Source of the DNA: Yoonia vestfoldensis DSM 16212
GTDB taxonomy: Bacteria > Pseudomonadota > Alphaproteobacteria > Rhodobacterales > Rhodobacteraceae
Direction of reading: 5' to 3'
Length of the DNA: 64,000 bases
NCBI RefSeq assembly: GCF_000382265.1
Contig: NZ_KB907979.1
Location: 1-64,000 of the forward strand
Below the pieces are notes generated by a model. It was not told the origin of the DNA and ran no database searches. It saw only the letters and a program-made list of their open reading frames with translations. The translations under genes and the position numbers were made by a program. Shown here in pieces: positions 34,470 to 43,110 of the stretch. Every line of letters starts with the position of its first letter. Within the stretch, counting starts at the first letter, position 1.

Positions 34470-35785
34470 GTCCGCGATCCCCCCTGCAAGGCCGCCAGCA
34501 TCCGCCGTTTTTCGCCCCCGTCATCGGGGCGGGTTACGGCCTCGGCCAGTCCTGCCAATGATGCCACGTTATGCGCGGCACGGAAACTGGTGCAATGCGG
34601 CAGCATCTGCGCGATTCCGCGTGCGAGCGGCGCAAAACCGTCCCAGCGCAAGAGCGGATTGAGCCAGATCACTTGGCTGAAGGTCAGTTGCAACCGTTCC
34701 ATCTCGCGCCCCAGATCATGGGTGGCGTCGCGGTCCAGCCCGTCGGTGATCAGCAGCACGACCGCCCCCTGCCCTGCGACGCGCCGCGCCCAGTCGCGGT
34801 TGAAATCATGCAGGCAGGCGCCAATCCGCGTCCCGCCTTCCCAATCCTGCGCCTGCGCGCCTGCGGCGGCAAGGGCGGCATCGACATCCCGCCTGCGCAT
34901 GTGGCGGGTGATATTGGTCAGCCGCGTGCCGAAGGTAAAGGCATGGACCTGCGCCCAGCCCTGACCTTCGCGGTTGGCGACGGCATGGACGAAATGCAGC
35001 ACGGCGCGCGAATAGGAGGACATGGAGCCCGAGATATCGCAAAGCACCACAAGGTTGGGATAGCGGATGCGCTTGCGCGCGGTCGCAAGCTTGCCGATCT
35101 CGCCACCCTGCCGTGCGGCGCGGCGCATGGTCTGTTTCCAATCCGCCAGCGGCCCCGGCAAGGCCTGCCTGCGCCGTGTCAGGATCGGCGGCACCGGCAG
35201 GCGCAAGTCCGCCAGCATCCGCGTGGCGGCGGCCATTTCCGCCGTGCTCATCTGTTCGAAATCAAGCTGGCGCAGGCGTTCCTCGGCGGATGCGGTGTGG
35301 CTTGCGTCGATGTCGATCTCGATCTCGTCCTCGCGGGCCGGTGCCTCTGGCGCGGGCGGTTCGCGCCCGTCGAGCAAGGCTTGGGCCGCACGTTTTTCCG
35401 CCGCTTCTGCTGTGCGATCCTCTTGCACGCCGTGAACCATCGGGGTCAGCAGCGACATCATCTGTTCCATATATTGCGGGTCGCGCCAGTAGAGCCGGAA
35501 CAGCTGCGCGAAGATCGCGCTGTCTTCGGGCTTGGACACAAAACAGGCGTGCAGGGTCCAATAGAAATCGGCGCGCTCGGTGAAGCCCACCGCCTGCACC
35601 GCGTTGATCGCGTCGATCACCCGTCCGGGGCCGAGTTTCACGCCCGCCTTGCGCAAGGCGCGCGCGAAATGGGTGATGTTGCCTGCCAACTTGGGGTCGT
35701 CCGGCAAGGCAAGTGGCGCGTAAGCTGGGGATTTCACATCCCCAGACCCCTGTGGGATATTTCTACTCGGAAGATCGGAGGTCAT
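34466..35785 (-). CDS. coxE: VWA-domain protein CoxE
   Basis: A 439-residue VWA protein of the CoxE family. The N-terminal helical part starts ALPDDPKLAGNITHFARALRKAG. The central region is charged and Ala-rich. The C-terminal von Willebrand A domain has VVLCDISGSMSSYSR (MIDAS DxSxS) and LLITDGLDRD. CoxE partners the AAA+ ATPase CoxD in assembling the molybdenum-active site. The ATG at 35785 overlaps the coxD stop (ATGA). The first 25 codons, however, contain an 8-bp hairpin and an intergenic-type repeat, so the true start may be further in (for example TTG at 35707). Confidence 0.9.
   Translation of the reverse strand: MTSDLPSRNIPQGSGDVKSPAYAPLALPDDPKLAGNITHFARALRKAGVKLGPGRVIDAINAVQAVGFTERADFYWTLHACFVSKPEDSAIFAQLFRLYWRDPQYMEQMMSLLTPMVHGVQEDRTAEAAEKRAAQALLDGREPPAPEAPAREDEIEIDIDASHTASAEERLRQLDFEQMSTAEMAAATRMLADLRLPVPPILTRRRQALPGPLADWKQTMRRAARQGGEIGKLATARKRIRYPNLVVLCDISGSMSSYSRAVLHFVHAVANREGQGWAQVHAFTFGTRLTNITRHMRRRDVDAALAAAGAQAQDWEGGTRIGACLHDFNRDWARRVAGQGAVVLLITDGLDRDATHDLGREMERLQLTFSQVIWLNPLLRWDGFAPLARGIAQMLPHCTSFRAAHNVASLAGLAEAVTRPDDGGEKRRMLAALQGGSRT
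35725..35775. repeat. Hairpin plus intergenic-type repeat at the coxE start
   Basis: CTGGGGAT/ATCCCCAG (35725-35732 with 35738-35745) forms an 8-bp hairpin. Next to it, 35754-35775 matches 39146-39167 upstream of pyrE in 20 of 22 positions, sharing TACTCGGAAGAT in the same orientation. Confidence 0.6.
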
Positions 35786-36684
35786 GGGGTCAGGCGGGCG
35801 CGGGCGTCGTCGAGGATGCGTTTGGCCTGTGCGTTCTGCAGTTTCTGGATGTCGTCCTGATATTTCAACAGCGCACCCAAGGTGTCGCTGATGACCTCGG
35901 GCGAAAGGTTTACGACGTCGAGTGCAAGCAGGCATTTCGCCCAGTCGATGGTTTCGGCCACGCCCGGTTTTTTATAAAGATCCTCGTCACGCAGCCGCTG
36001 GACGAAGGCCACGACTTCCGCCGACAGCGCGGCGCTCGCTTGGGGGGCGCGGGCGTGCAGGATCGCGATTTCGCGGTCGAAATCGGGATAGTCGACCCAG
36101 TGGTACAGGCAGCGGCGTTTGAGCGCGTCATGCACCTCGCGCGTGCGGTTCGAGGTCAGGATCACGATGGGGGGTTCCGCCGCCTTGATCGTGCCCAGTT
36201 CGGGGATCGTGACCTGGAAATCCGAGAGCGCTTCGAGCAGGAAGGCCTCGAACGGGGCATCGGTGCGGTCAAGCTCGTCGATCAGCAGGATCGGCGCGCC
36301 ACCGGGCTGCGGGCGCATCGCCTGCAAGAGCGGGCGTTCGATCAGGTAGTCTTCGGTGAAAAGTTCCGATTTCAGCGCGTCGCGGTCGGCGCCGCCTGTC
36401 GCCTCGGCGGTGCGGATCGCGATCATCTGTTCGGCGAAGTTCCATTCATAGACGGCAGAGGCGACATCGAGCCCTTCGTAGCATTGCAGCCGGATCAGGC
36501 GGCGGCCAAGGGCGGCGGCGAGTGCTTTTGCGATCTCGGTCTTGCCGGTGCCGGCCTCGCCTTCCAGAAACAACGGGCGGCCAAGGCGCAGTGCCAGAAA
36601 CACCACGGTGGCCAAAGGTCTGCCGCAGATATAGCCCTCAGCGCCCAAGGCGGCCTGCACCGCGTCGATGTTGTCAAATGCCAT
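35782..36684 (-). CDS. coxD: MoxR-type AAA+ ATPase CoxD
   Basis: A 300-residue AAA+ ATPase. Walker A is EGEAGTGKTEIAK (residues about 41-53), Walker B PILLIDELDRTD, followed by sensor TSNRTREVHDALKRRC. In the carboxydotrophic system CoxD remodels the immature large subunit so that the active-site metal centre can be built. Here it is the first gene of the minus-strand cluster, started after GGAGGGG, and translationally coupled to coxE. It is divergent from gcdH, with 113 bases between them. Confidence 0.94.
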   Translation of the reverse strand: MAFDNIDAVQAALGAEGYICGRPLATVVFLALRLGRPLFLEGEAGTGKTEIAKALAAALGRRLIRLQCYEGLDVASAVYEWNFAEQMIAIRTAEATGGADRDALKSELFTEDYLIERPLLQAMRPQPGGAPILLIDELDRTDAPFEAFLLEALSDFQVTIPELGTIKAAEPPIVILTSNRTREVHDALKRRCLYHWVDYPDFDREIAILHARAPQASAALSAEVVAFVQRLRDEDLYKKPGVAETIDWAKCLLALDVVNLSPEVISDTLGALLKYQDDIQKLQNAQAKRILDDARARLTP

Positions 36685-36797
36685 GTGATCCCCTCCGCCC
36701 TCGGCCTATAGCTGCATTCGCCGCGGCCTGCGTCAAGGCATGCATTGCCCCCGTGCCTGCCGCGGCCTAGACTTGGACCCAACAAGGAGATCGCGTC

Positions 36798-38021
36798 ATG
36801 AATCAGAATGCCCCCATCACCGCCACAGGCTTTGGCCCCGATCTTGGGCCGTTCGACTGGGCCGATCCGCTGCGTCTGGAGGATCAGCTGACCGAGGATG
36901 AGCGCATGTTGCGCGATGCCGCGCGCAAGTTTGCACAGGACAAATTGCAGCCGCGGGTGACCGCCGCCTACCGCGATGCGCTGGTCGAGCCCGAGATTTT
37001 CAGCCTGATGGGCGAAGCCGGATTGCTGGGCCTGACGATCCCCGAGGAATACGGCGGGCTGGGCGCGGGCTATGTCACCTACGGCCTTGTCGCGCGCGAG
37101 ATCGAGCGGGTGGACAGCGGCTATCGGTCGATGATGTCGGTGCAATCGTCCTTGGTCATGTATCCGATCCATGCTTACGGGTCCGATGCGCAGCGTGCGA
37201 GATATCTGCCGGGGCTGGCGGCGGGCACGCTCATTGGCTGTTTCGGGCTGACCGAACCCGATGCGGGGTCCGACCCTGCGGGGATGAAAACGACGGCCAA
37301 GAAAACTGATGGCGGTTATGTACTAAACGGGTCCAAGATGTGGATCAGCAATGCGCCGATTGCGGATGTGTTCGTCGTCTGGGCTAAGTCCGAGGCCCAT
37401 GGCGGCAAGATCCGCGGGTTTGTGCTGGACAAGGGCATGAAGGGCCTGAGCGCGCCGAAAGTCGGCGGCAAGCTGAGCCTGCGGGCGTCTGTGACGGGTG
37501 AGATCGTGATGGACAATGTCGAGGTGGGTGAGGACGCGCTTTTGCCGGGTGTGCAGGGGTTGAAAGGGCCGTTCGGCTGTCTGAACCGTGCGCGTTACGG
37601 CATCGCCTGGGGTGTCATGGGGGCGGCCGAGGCCTGCTGGCATGCGGCGCGGCAATATGGCCTTGATCGCAAGCAGTTCGGCAAGCCATTGGCGCAGACG
37701 CAGCTTTTCCAGAAGAAGCTCGCCGATATGCAGACCGAGATCGCGCTTGGCACGCAGGCCGCCCTGCAACTGGGCCGTCTGATGGAGGCAGGCCGCGCCG
37801 CCCCCGAGATGATCAGCCTGATGAAGCGCAACAATTGCGGCAAGGCGCTGGATATCGCGCGGGCGTCGCGTGACATGCACGGCGGCAACGGGATTTCCGA
37901 GGATTTCCAGATCATGCGCCATATGGTCAATCTGGAAACGGTCAACACCTATGAAGGCACCCATGACGTGCATGCGCTGATCCTTGGGCGCGCGCAGACG
38001 GGATTGCAGGCGTTTTTCTAG
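36798..38021 (+). CDS. gcdH: Glutaryl-CoA dehydrogenase
   Basis: A 407-residue acyl-CoA dehydrogenase whose sequence is closest to the glutaryl-CoA type: [25 protein letters not shown] at the N-terminus, [35 protein letters not shown] as the FAD region, and [20 protein letters not shown] at the end with catalytic Glu386. It oxidises and decarboxylates glutaryl-CoA to crotonyl-CoA in lysine and tryptophan breakdown, feeding electrons to ETF. AAGGAG lies before the ATG. It is monocistronic, divergent from coxD, and followed by pyrC. Confidence 0.95.
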   Translation: MNQNAPITATGFGPDLGPFDWADPLRLEDQLTEDERMLRDAARKFAQDKLQPRVTAAYRDALVEPEIFSLMGEAGLLGLTIPEEYGGLGAGYVTYGLVAREIERVDSGYRSMMSVQSSLVMYPIHAYGSDAQRARYLPGLAAGTLIGCFGLTEPDAGSDPAGMKTTAKKTDGGYVLNGSKMWISNAPIADVFVVWAKSEAHGGKIRGFVLDKGMKGLSAPKVGGKLSLRASVTGEIVMDNVEVGEDALLPGVQGLKGPFGCLNRARYGIAWGVMGAAEACWHAARQYGLDRKQFGKPLAQTQLFQKKLADMQTEIALGTQAALQLGRLMEAGRAAPEMISLMKRNNCGKALDIARASRDMHGGNGISEDFQIMRHMVNLETVNTYEGTHDVHALILGRAQTGLQAFF

Positions 38022-38072
38022 GCCGCAGGAAAGGGATGGTCAGCGCAATCGCGATTGTGTAATTGCACTGCC

Positions 38073-39125
38073 ATGCCCGATAAAAACCTGACCAGCCTCA
38101 CGATCCGCCGCCCAGACGACTGGCATCTGCACCTGCGCGATGGCGCCATGCTGCGCGCGGTTCTGCCTGAAACCGCGCGCCATTTCGCCCGCGCGATCGT
38201 GATGCCCAATCTGGTGCCGCCTGTGGTGACAGGGGCGCATGCGGCCGCCTATCGCGACAGGATTATGGCGGCGCTGCCCGAGGGCATGGATTTTACGCCG
38301 CTGATGACGCTTTATCTGACCGAAGCGACAGACCCCGAAGACGTGCGCGCCGCCCATGCAGCGGGGATCGCCACGGCGGTCAAGCTCTACCCCGCGGGGG
38401 CGACGACCAATTCCGCGTCCGGTGTGCGCGATTTCGAAAAGGTCCGCCCCGTCCTTGATGTGATGGCCGAAATCGGGATGCCGCTTTGCGTACATGGCGA
38501 GGTCACCGACCACGACATCGACATTTTCGACCGCGAGGCGGTGTTCATCGACAAGATCCTCAAGCCGCTGCGCAAGAAAGTGCCGGATCTGAAGGTCGTG
38601 ATGGAACATGTCACCACACAGGATGCGGTCGATTATGTCCGCGACAACCCCAAAAACCTTGCCGCCACGATCACCACGCATCACCTGATCATCAACCGCA
38701 ACCATATCCTTGCGGGCGGGATCAGGCCGCATTTCTATTGCCTGCCAGTCGCAAAGCGCGAGACGCACCGGATTGCCTTGGTGCAAGCGGCGGTGTCGGG
38801 CGACAAAAGGTTTTTCCTTGGCACGGATTCCGCGCCGCATACCGATGGCGCGAAACTGCAAAGCTGCGGCTGCGCGGGGATATTCACCGCGACCAACACA
38901 ATGTCCTGCTTGGCGGAAGTGTTCGAGGTCGCAGGCCAGTTGCGCAAGCTCGAGGCGTTTACATCGCTCAACGGGCCGATGTTCTATGGCTTGCCCCCGA
39001 ACGAGGCGACGATCACCCTGACCAAGGGCGATCCTGTTCCCTATCCCGACCGGATCGACACGGGCGACGGTCCCGTGACCCTGTTCAACCCCGGGTTCGA
39101 TCTGCACTGGCGCGTGACGGACTGA
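38073..39125 (+). CDS. pyrC: Dihydroorotase
   Basis: A 350-residue class II (homodimeric) dihydroorotase that closes carbamoyl-aspartate to dihydroorotate in pyrimidine synthesis. The start at 38073 gives [24 protein letters not shown]. Zinc ligands are visible: HLHLRDG, the carbamylated Lys in [26 protein letters not shown] and the catalytic Asp in LGTDSAPH. It lies 57 bases upstream of pyrE in the same direction, so both pyrimidine genes may be cotranscribed. Confidence 0.96.
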   Translation: MPDKNLTSLTIRRPDDWHLHLRDGAMLRAVLPETARHFARAIVMPNLVPPVVTGAHAAAYRDRIMAALPEGMDFTPLMTLYLTEATDPEDVRAAHAAGIATAVKLYPAGATTNSASGVRDFEKVRPVLDVMAEIGMPLCVHGEVTDHDIDIFDREAVFIDKILKPLRKKVPDLKVVMEHVTTQDAVDYVRDNPKNLAATITTHHLIINRNHILAGGIRPHFYCLPVAKRETHRIALVQAAVSGDKRFFLGTDSAPHTDGAKLQSCGCAGIFTATNTMSCLAEVFEVAGQLRKLEAFTSLNGPMFYGLPPNEATITLTKGDPVPYPDRIDTGDGPVTLFNPGFDLHWRVTD

Positions 39126-39145
39126 CGCCCGGCGCGTCCCGCGCG

Positions 39146-39167
39146 GGGATGTTTATACTCGGAAGAT
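39146..39167 (+). repeat. 22-base intergenic repeat upstream of pyrE
   Basis: This stretch matches 35754-35775 at 20 of 22 positions (core TACTCGGAAGAT). A third partial match of the first 11 bases occurs near 53056-53066. The role is unknown. Confidence 0.55.
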
Positions 39168-39182
39168 GTGAAAGAGACTGCC

Positions 39183-39854
39183 ATGATCCCCTCCTCCTAT
39201 CCCGACAAGGCTGAAATCGCGCGACTGAGCGCAGGGATGCTGCTCGAAATCGGTGCCATCACTTTTAACGCGCGCGAGCCTTTCACCCATGCCTCGGGCA
39301 AGAAAGCGCCGACCTATGTGGATTGCCGCAAGCTGATTTCCTACCCGCGCATCCGGTCCACGCTGATGGATTTTCTGTCCATCACGATCATGCGCGAGGC
39401 CGGGTTCGAGGCCTTCGACAATATCGCGGGCGGCGAGACGGCGGGGATTCCCTTTGCCGCCCTCGTGGCGGAACGGCTGGCGCTGCCGATGACCTATGTG
39501 CGCAAGAAACCAAAGGGTTACGGGCGCAATGCGCGCATTGAAGGGGTGATGACCGAAGGCCAGCGCGTGCTGTTGGTCGAAGATCTGACCACCGACGGCG
39601 GATCGAAACTGTCCTTTGTCGATGCGATCCGCGCAACGGGGGCCACCTGTTCGGCAACGGCGGTCATTTTCTATTACGGCATTTTCGAAGGTGTCGAGAA
39701 AACGCTGGCCGATCATGGCGTGCAATTGCTGCATCTGTGCACATGGTGGGACGTGCTGGCCGAGGCCAAGGCGCGCGGCGCCTATGACCCCGAAACGCTG
39801 GCCGCGGTCGAGGCTTACCTGCGCGATCCGGCAGGGTGGCAGGCTTCCGCCTGA
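39183..39854 (+). CDS. pyrE: Orotate phosphoribosyltransferase
   Basis: A 223-residue enzyme joining orotate and PRPP to OMP. I use the ATG at 39183 ([28 protein letters not shown]) rather than a GTG at 39168, whose first codons overlap an intergenic repeat. The PRPP-binding loop is [18 protein letters not shown], and [22 protein letters not shown] plus [17 protein letters not shown] form the active site. It follows pyrC. A perfect DnaA box lies three bases after its stop codon. Confidence 0.96.
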   Translation: MIPSSYPDKAEIARLSAGMLLEIGAITFNAREPFTHASGKKAPTYVDCRKLISYPRIRSTLMDFLSITIMREAGFEAFDNIAGGETAGIPFAALVAERLALPMTYVRKKPKGYGRNARIEGVMTEGQRVLLVEDLTTDGGSKLSFVDAIRATGATCSATAVIFYYGIFEGVEKTLADHGVQLLHLCTWWDVLAEAKARGAYDPETLAAVEAYLRDPAGWQASA

Positions 39855-39856
39855 AC

Positions 39857-40001
39857 TTATCCACAGGCAGGCGGGGAAGAATCGCGTCGGCCCGATATGT
39901 AGTGAACAAGGCTGCGACGCCTGCCCTATCTGGTAGGCAAGGGCCGGGTGGCGGATTTTTGCACGGGCTTATCCCGCCAGCTATCCACAGAGTTATACAA
40001 G
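39857..40001 (+). promoter_or_regulatory. DnaA boxes upstream of dnaB
   Basis: TTATCCACA at 39857-39865 is a perfect consensus DnaA box; CTATCCACA at 39981-39989 has one mismatch, and TTATACAAG at 39993-40001 is a weak third site. They lie in the 198-base space between pyrE and dnaB. They suggest DnaA-ATP control of the helicase gene; they do not by themselves make an origin. Confidence 0.55.
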
Positions 40002-40052
40002 GTGAACTCTGCGCCAAGGCCTGCTATGACACTGCGACATGCGAGGTAAGTG

Positions 40053-41546
40053 ATGAACGAAATAGCGACCTTCAACGCGTCCGGCAGTGCCGAGGCCAGT
40101 GTCGATCTGATGCCGCATTCCATCGAGGCTGAACAACAGCTTCTGGGGGCGATCCTGACTAACAACGATATTTTCGACCGGGTGGCGGCGATCATCGGGC
40201 CGAAACATTTCTATGACCCGGTGCATGCCCGCATTTTCGAGACGGCAGCGACGCGGATTTCCAAGAATGCGCTGGCCAGTCCCGTGACGCTGAAAACCTT
40301 TCTGGAGGATGACGAGGGGCTCAAGGAACTGGGCGGGCCTGCCTATCTGGCGCGTCTGGCGGGGGCTGCGATTTCGGCTTTTGCGGCGCGTGATTACGCG
40401 CAGATGATCTATGATCTGGCAGTGCGGCGCGAACTCATCCAGGTGGGCCGCAACATCGCCGACAAGGCCGCCAAGGTCGATGTGGACAGCGAACCCAAAG
40501 ACCAGATCGTCGAGGCCGAACAGGCGCTTTACGCGCTGGCCGAACAGGGCACGACCGACCAAGGGTTCCAGTCGTTCCTGCGCGCGGTCACCGACGCCGT
40601 GAACGTGGCCAACGCGGCCTACCAGCGTGAAGGCGGGCTTGCGGGCGTATCCACCGGGCTGATCGATCTCGACAAGAAACTGGGGGGGTTGCACAAATCC
40701 GACCTTCTGATCCTTGCCGGGCGGCCGTCGATGGGCAAAACCTCGCTTGCGACCAATATCGCGTTCAACGTGGCGAAGGCCTACAAGAAAGGCATCTTGC
40801 AAGACGGCACAGAAGGGGCGGTCGATGGCGGGGTCGTCGGTTTCTATTCGCTGGAGATGAGCGCGGAACAGCTGGCCGCGCGTATCCTGTCGGAAGCCGC
40901 CGAAGTGCCGTCCGAACAGATCCGTCGCGGCGACATGACCGAAACCGAATTTCGCCGTTTCGTCGATGCCGCCAAATCGCTGGAGGCGTGTCCCCTGTTC
41001 ATCGACGACACGCCCGCCCTGCCGATTGCGCAGCTGGCCGCGCGCGCGCGCCGGCTCAAGCGGACGCATGGGCTGGATGTGCTGATCGTGGACTACCTGC
41101 AACTGGTGCGCGGCACAGGCCGGTCTGAAAACCGCGTGAACGAGATTTCCGAGATCACGATGGGTCTGAAAGCCATCGCCAAGGAGTTGAACATCCCCGT
41201 CATCGCCCTGTCGCAGTTGTCGCGTCAGGTCGAAAGCCGCGAGGACAAGCGCCCGCAATTGTCGGACCTTCGCGAATCCGGCTCGATCGAGCAGGACGCC
41301 GATGTCGTGATGTTCGTGTTCCGCGAGGAATATTACAAGGAACGCGAAAAGCCCGGTGATCACGAGATGGAAAAGATGGCCGCCTGGCAGGAAGAGATGG
41401 AACGCCTGCACGGCAAGGCCGAAGTCGTGATCGGCAAGCAACGGCACGGCCCCATCGGGACCGTCGAGCTGAGCTTCGAGGGCCGCTTCACCCGCTTTGG
41501 CAACCTTGTCAAACCATGGCAGCAAGGCGGCGACCAGCAGTTCTAG
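40053..41546 (+). CDS. dnaB: Replicative DNA helicase
   Basis: A 497-residue hexameric helicase. The ATG at 40053 is used; a GTG directly before it (40050) is also in frame. The N-terminal primase-interacting domain has PHSIEAEQQLLGAILTNNDIFDRV. The RecA-type C-terminal domain has Walker A AGRPSMGKTSLA, Walker B VLIVDYLQLV, and ALSQLSRQVESREDKRPQLSDLRESGSIEQDAD. It unwinds DNA at the fork together with DnaG and the DnaA-loaded origin. No intein is present. DnaA boxes upstream suggest coupling to replication control. alr follows in the same direction. Confidence 0.98.
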   Translation: MNEIATFNASGSAEASVDLMPHSIEAEQQLLGAILTNNDIFDRVAAIIGPKHFYDPVHARIFETAATRISKNALASPVTLKTFLEDDEGLKELGGPAYLARLAGAAISAFAARDYAQMIYDLAVRRELIQVGRNIADKAAKVDVDSEPKDQIVEAEQALYALAEQGTTDQGFQSFLRAVTDAVNVANAAYQREGGLAGVSTGLIDLDKKLGGLHKSDLLILAGRPSMGKTSLATNIAFNVAKAYKKGILQDGTEGAVDGGVVGFYSLEMSAEQLAARILSEAAEVPSEQIRRGDMTETEFRRFVDAAKSLEACPLFIDDTPALPIAQLAARARRLKRTHGLDVLIVDYLQLVRGTGRSENRVNEISEITMGLKAIAKELNIPVIALSQLSRQVESREDKRPQLSDLRESGSIEQDADVVMFVFREEYYKEREKPGDHEMEKMAAWQEEMERLHGKAEVVIGKQRHGPIGTVELSFEGRFTRFGNLVKPWQQGGDQQF

Positions 41547-41603
41547 GGGCTGCACCTTCATCCGCCCTTGCCGCCCCCGCCTGCCCCTGCCAAAAGGACC
41601 CCC

Positions 41604-42641
41604 ATGAGCACCGGACGCCTGACCATCGACCTTGACGCCGTCGTCGCCAACTGGCGCGCGCTGGACGCCATGACCAATTGCAAGACCGCCGCCGTGATCA
41701 AGGCCAACGGTTACGGTCTGGGGTCGGTGAATGTCGCCAAGGCGCTGTTCAAGGCGGGCGTGCGGCAGTTTTTCGTCGCTGTCACCGAAGAAGCCGCCCC
41801 CATCCGTGCGGAACTGGGCCCGCGTCCCGAGATCCACGTGTTTTCAGGGCATATGAAAGGCGACACCGACACGATCCGTGAATTGAACCTGACGCCCATG
41901 CTCAATTCCGTGGAACAGGTGACGCATCATTTCGAGACCCTGCCCGGCCATCCGTTCGGCATCCAGCTTGATACCGGCATGAACCGGCTGGGGCTGGAAA
42001 TGCAGGAATGGGCGGCGATTGCAGGGCTGGCGCTGGAACAGAACCCCACGCTGGTGATGAGCCATCTGGCCTGTGCGGATGAGCCCGACCACCCGATGAA
42101 CCCGCATCAGCTCGCCAATTTCCACATGATGACCGACGGGATCGGGGTGCCACGGTCCTTGTCTGCGACGGGCGGTATCCTGCTGGGGCCGGACTATCAT
42201 TTCGACCTGACCCGTCCGGGGATCGGGCTTTATGGGGCGGAACCTTTCGCCCAGGGCACGCCCGCCATCGAGCTGGAATTCCCCGTCGTCCAGATCCGCG
42301 ATGTCGCACAGGGCGAGGTTGTGGGCTATGGCAACAGCTGGCAGGCGGAACGCCCTTCGCGTATCGCCACAATTTCGGGCGGTTATGCCGATGGCATCAT
42401 CCGGTCGCTGTCGGACCGCGCGATTTTCTATCACGGCAAAACGCCGTGCAAACTGGTGGGCCGCGTGTCGATGGACCTGATGACCGTCGATGTCACCGAC
42501 CTGCCCGATGACCCCAAGGCGCTGTCGCTGATCTGCGCGGAACAAAGCGTGGATGATGTTGCGCGCCGTGCGGGCACCATCGGCTATGAACTGCTGACGC
42601 AACTTGGCGGGCGCTATACCCGTCGGACCTATGGCAAGTGA
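41604..42641 (+). CDS. alr: Alanine racemase
   Basis: A 345-residue PLP enzyme making D-alanine for peptidoglycan. The start at 41604 follows AAAGGA and gives [17 protein letters not shown]. The PLP lysine is Lys33 in [12 protein letters not shown]; the second catalytic base is the Tyr of [20 protein letters not shown] and [14 protein letters not shown] are also diagnostic. It follows dnaB by 57 bases, an order seen in other bacteria. Its stop overlaps the next ATG by one base. Confidence 0.96.
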   Translation: MSTGRLTIDLDAVVANWRALDAMTNCKTAAVIKANGYGLGSVNVAKALFKAGVRQFFVAVTEEAAPIRAELGPRPEIHVFSGHMKGDTDTIRELNLTPMLNSVEQVTHHFETLPGHPFGIQLDTGMNRLGLEMQEWAAIAGLALEQNPTLVMSHLACADEPDHPMNPHQLANFHMMTDGIGVPRSLSATGGILLGPDYHFDLTRPGIGLYGAEPFAQGTPAIELEFPVVQIRDVAQGEVVGYGNSWQAERPSRIATISGGYADGIIRSLSDRAIFYHGKTPCKLVGRVSMDLMTVDVTDLPDDPKALSLICAEQSVDDVARRAGTIGYELLTQLGGRYTRRTYGK

Positions 42642-43108
42642 TGCAGCGGGCGCTGGTTTACGCCAACCTGTCGCTGCTGATCCTGTTTCCTGTCGCCTGG
42701 TTCGCACCGCTGATGCGGGCGGGGCTGTTGCCGCTGTTCGGTCTGTCTGAAATCTCGGTCGTCACAGGACTGCAATCGCTTTGGGGCACTGACATCCTGC
42801 TTGCGCTGGTGGTCACGACTCTCGCGATTTTTCTGCCCTATCTCAAGACGATCGGGCTGGCGCTGGTGCATTTCGGGCTGCTGGCCGACCGCACCTTGCC
42901 GGTGCTGGCATGGCTGGGCAAATTCGCGATGGCCGATGTGTTCCTGATCGCCCTCTACATCGTCGTGTTCAAAAGCATGGGGCTGGGACGGGTGGAAACC
43001 GCCTGGGGGCTTTATCTGTTCACCGCCTGTATCCTCGCGTCGATCCTGATCTCGGGGCTGACGGCGCGGGACGGGTTGCATGGCACCCCCGATAAGTCCA
43101 AAAGGTGA
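42641..43108 (+). CDS. Paraquat-inducible protein A-like membrane protein
   Basis: A 155-residue integral membrane protein with four hydrophobic segments. It ends with the PqiA-type block LAWLGKFAMADVFLIALYIVVFKS and YLFTACILASILISGL. Canonical PqiA has two such units and CxxC motifs; here only one unit and no cysteine pair is seen. PqiA-type proteins take part in membrane lipid transport with MCE proteins, none of which is encoded here. The start at 42641 shares a base with the alr stop, and radA begins 2 bases after its end, so it sits in the alr-radA transcript. Confidence 0.75.
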   Translation: MQRALVYANLSLLILFPVAWFAPLMRAGLLPLFGLSEISVVTGLQSLWGTDILLALVVTTLAIFLPYLKTIGLALVHFGLLADRTLPVLAWLGKFAMADVFLIALYIVVFKSMGLGRVETAWGLYLFTACILASILISGLTARDGLHGTPDKSKR

Positions 43109-43110
43109 AC

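Noticed and set aside
39855..40052. Possible replication origin
   Set aside because: Only one perfect DnaA box plus weak sites, no AT-rich unwinding region and no dnaA/dnaN/repABC genes nearby; promoter regulation is the simpler reading.
39993..41837. 614-codon minus-strand frame opposite dnaB and the start of alr
   Set aside because: The dnaB frame carries Walker motifs and full family similarity; the antisense frame spans two genes with no coherent domain.
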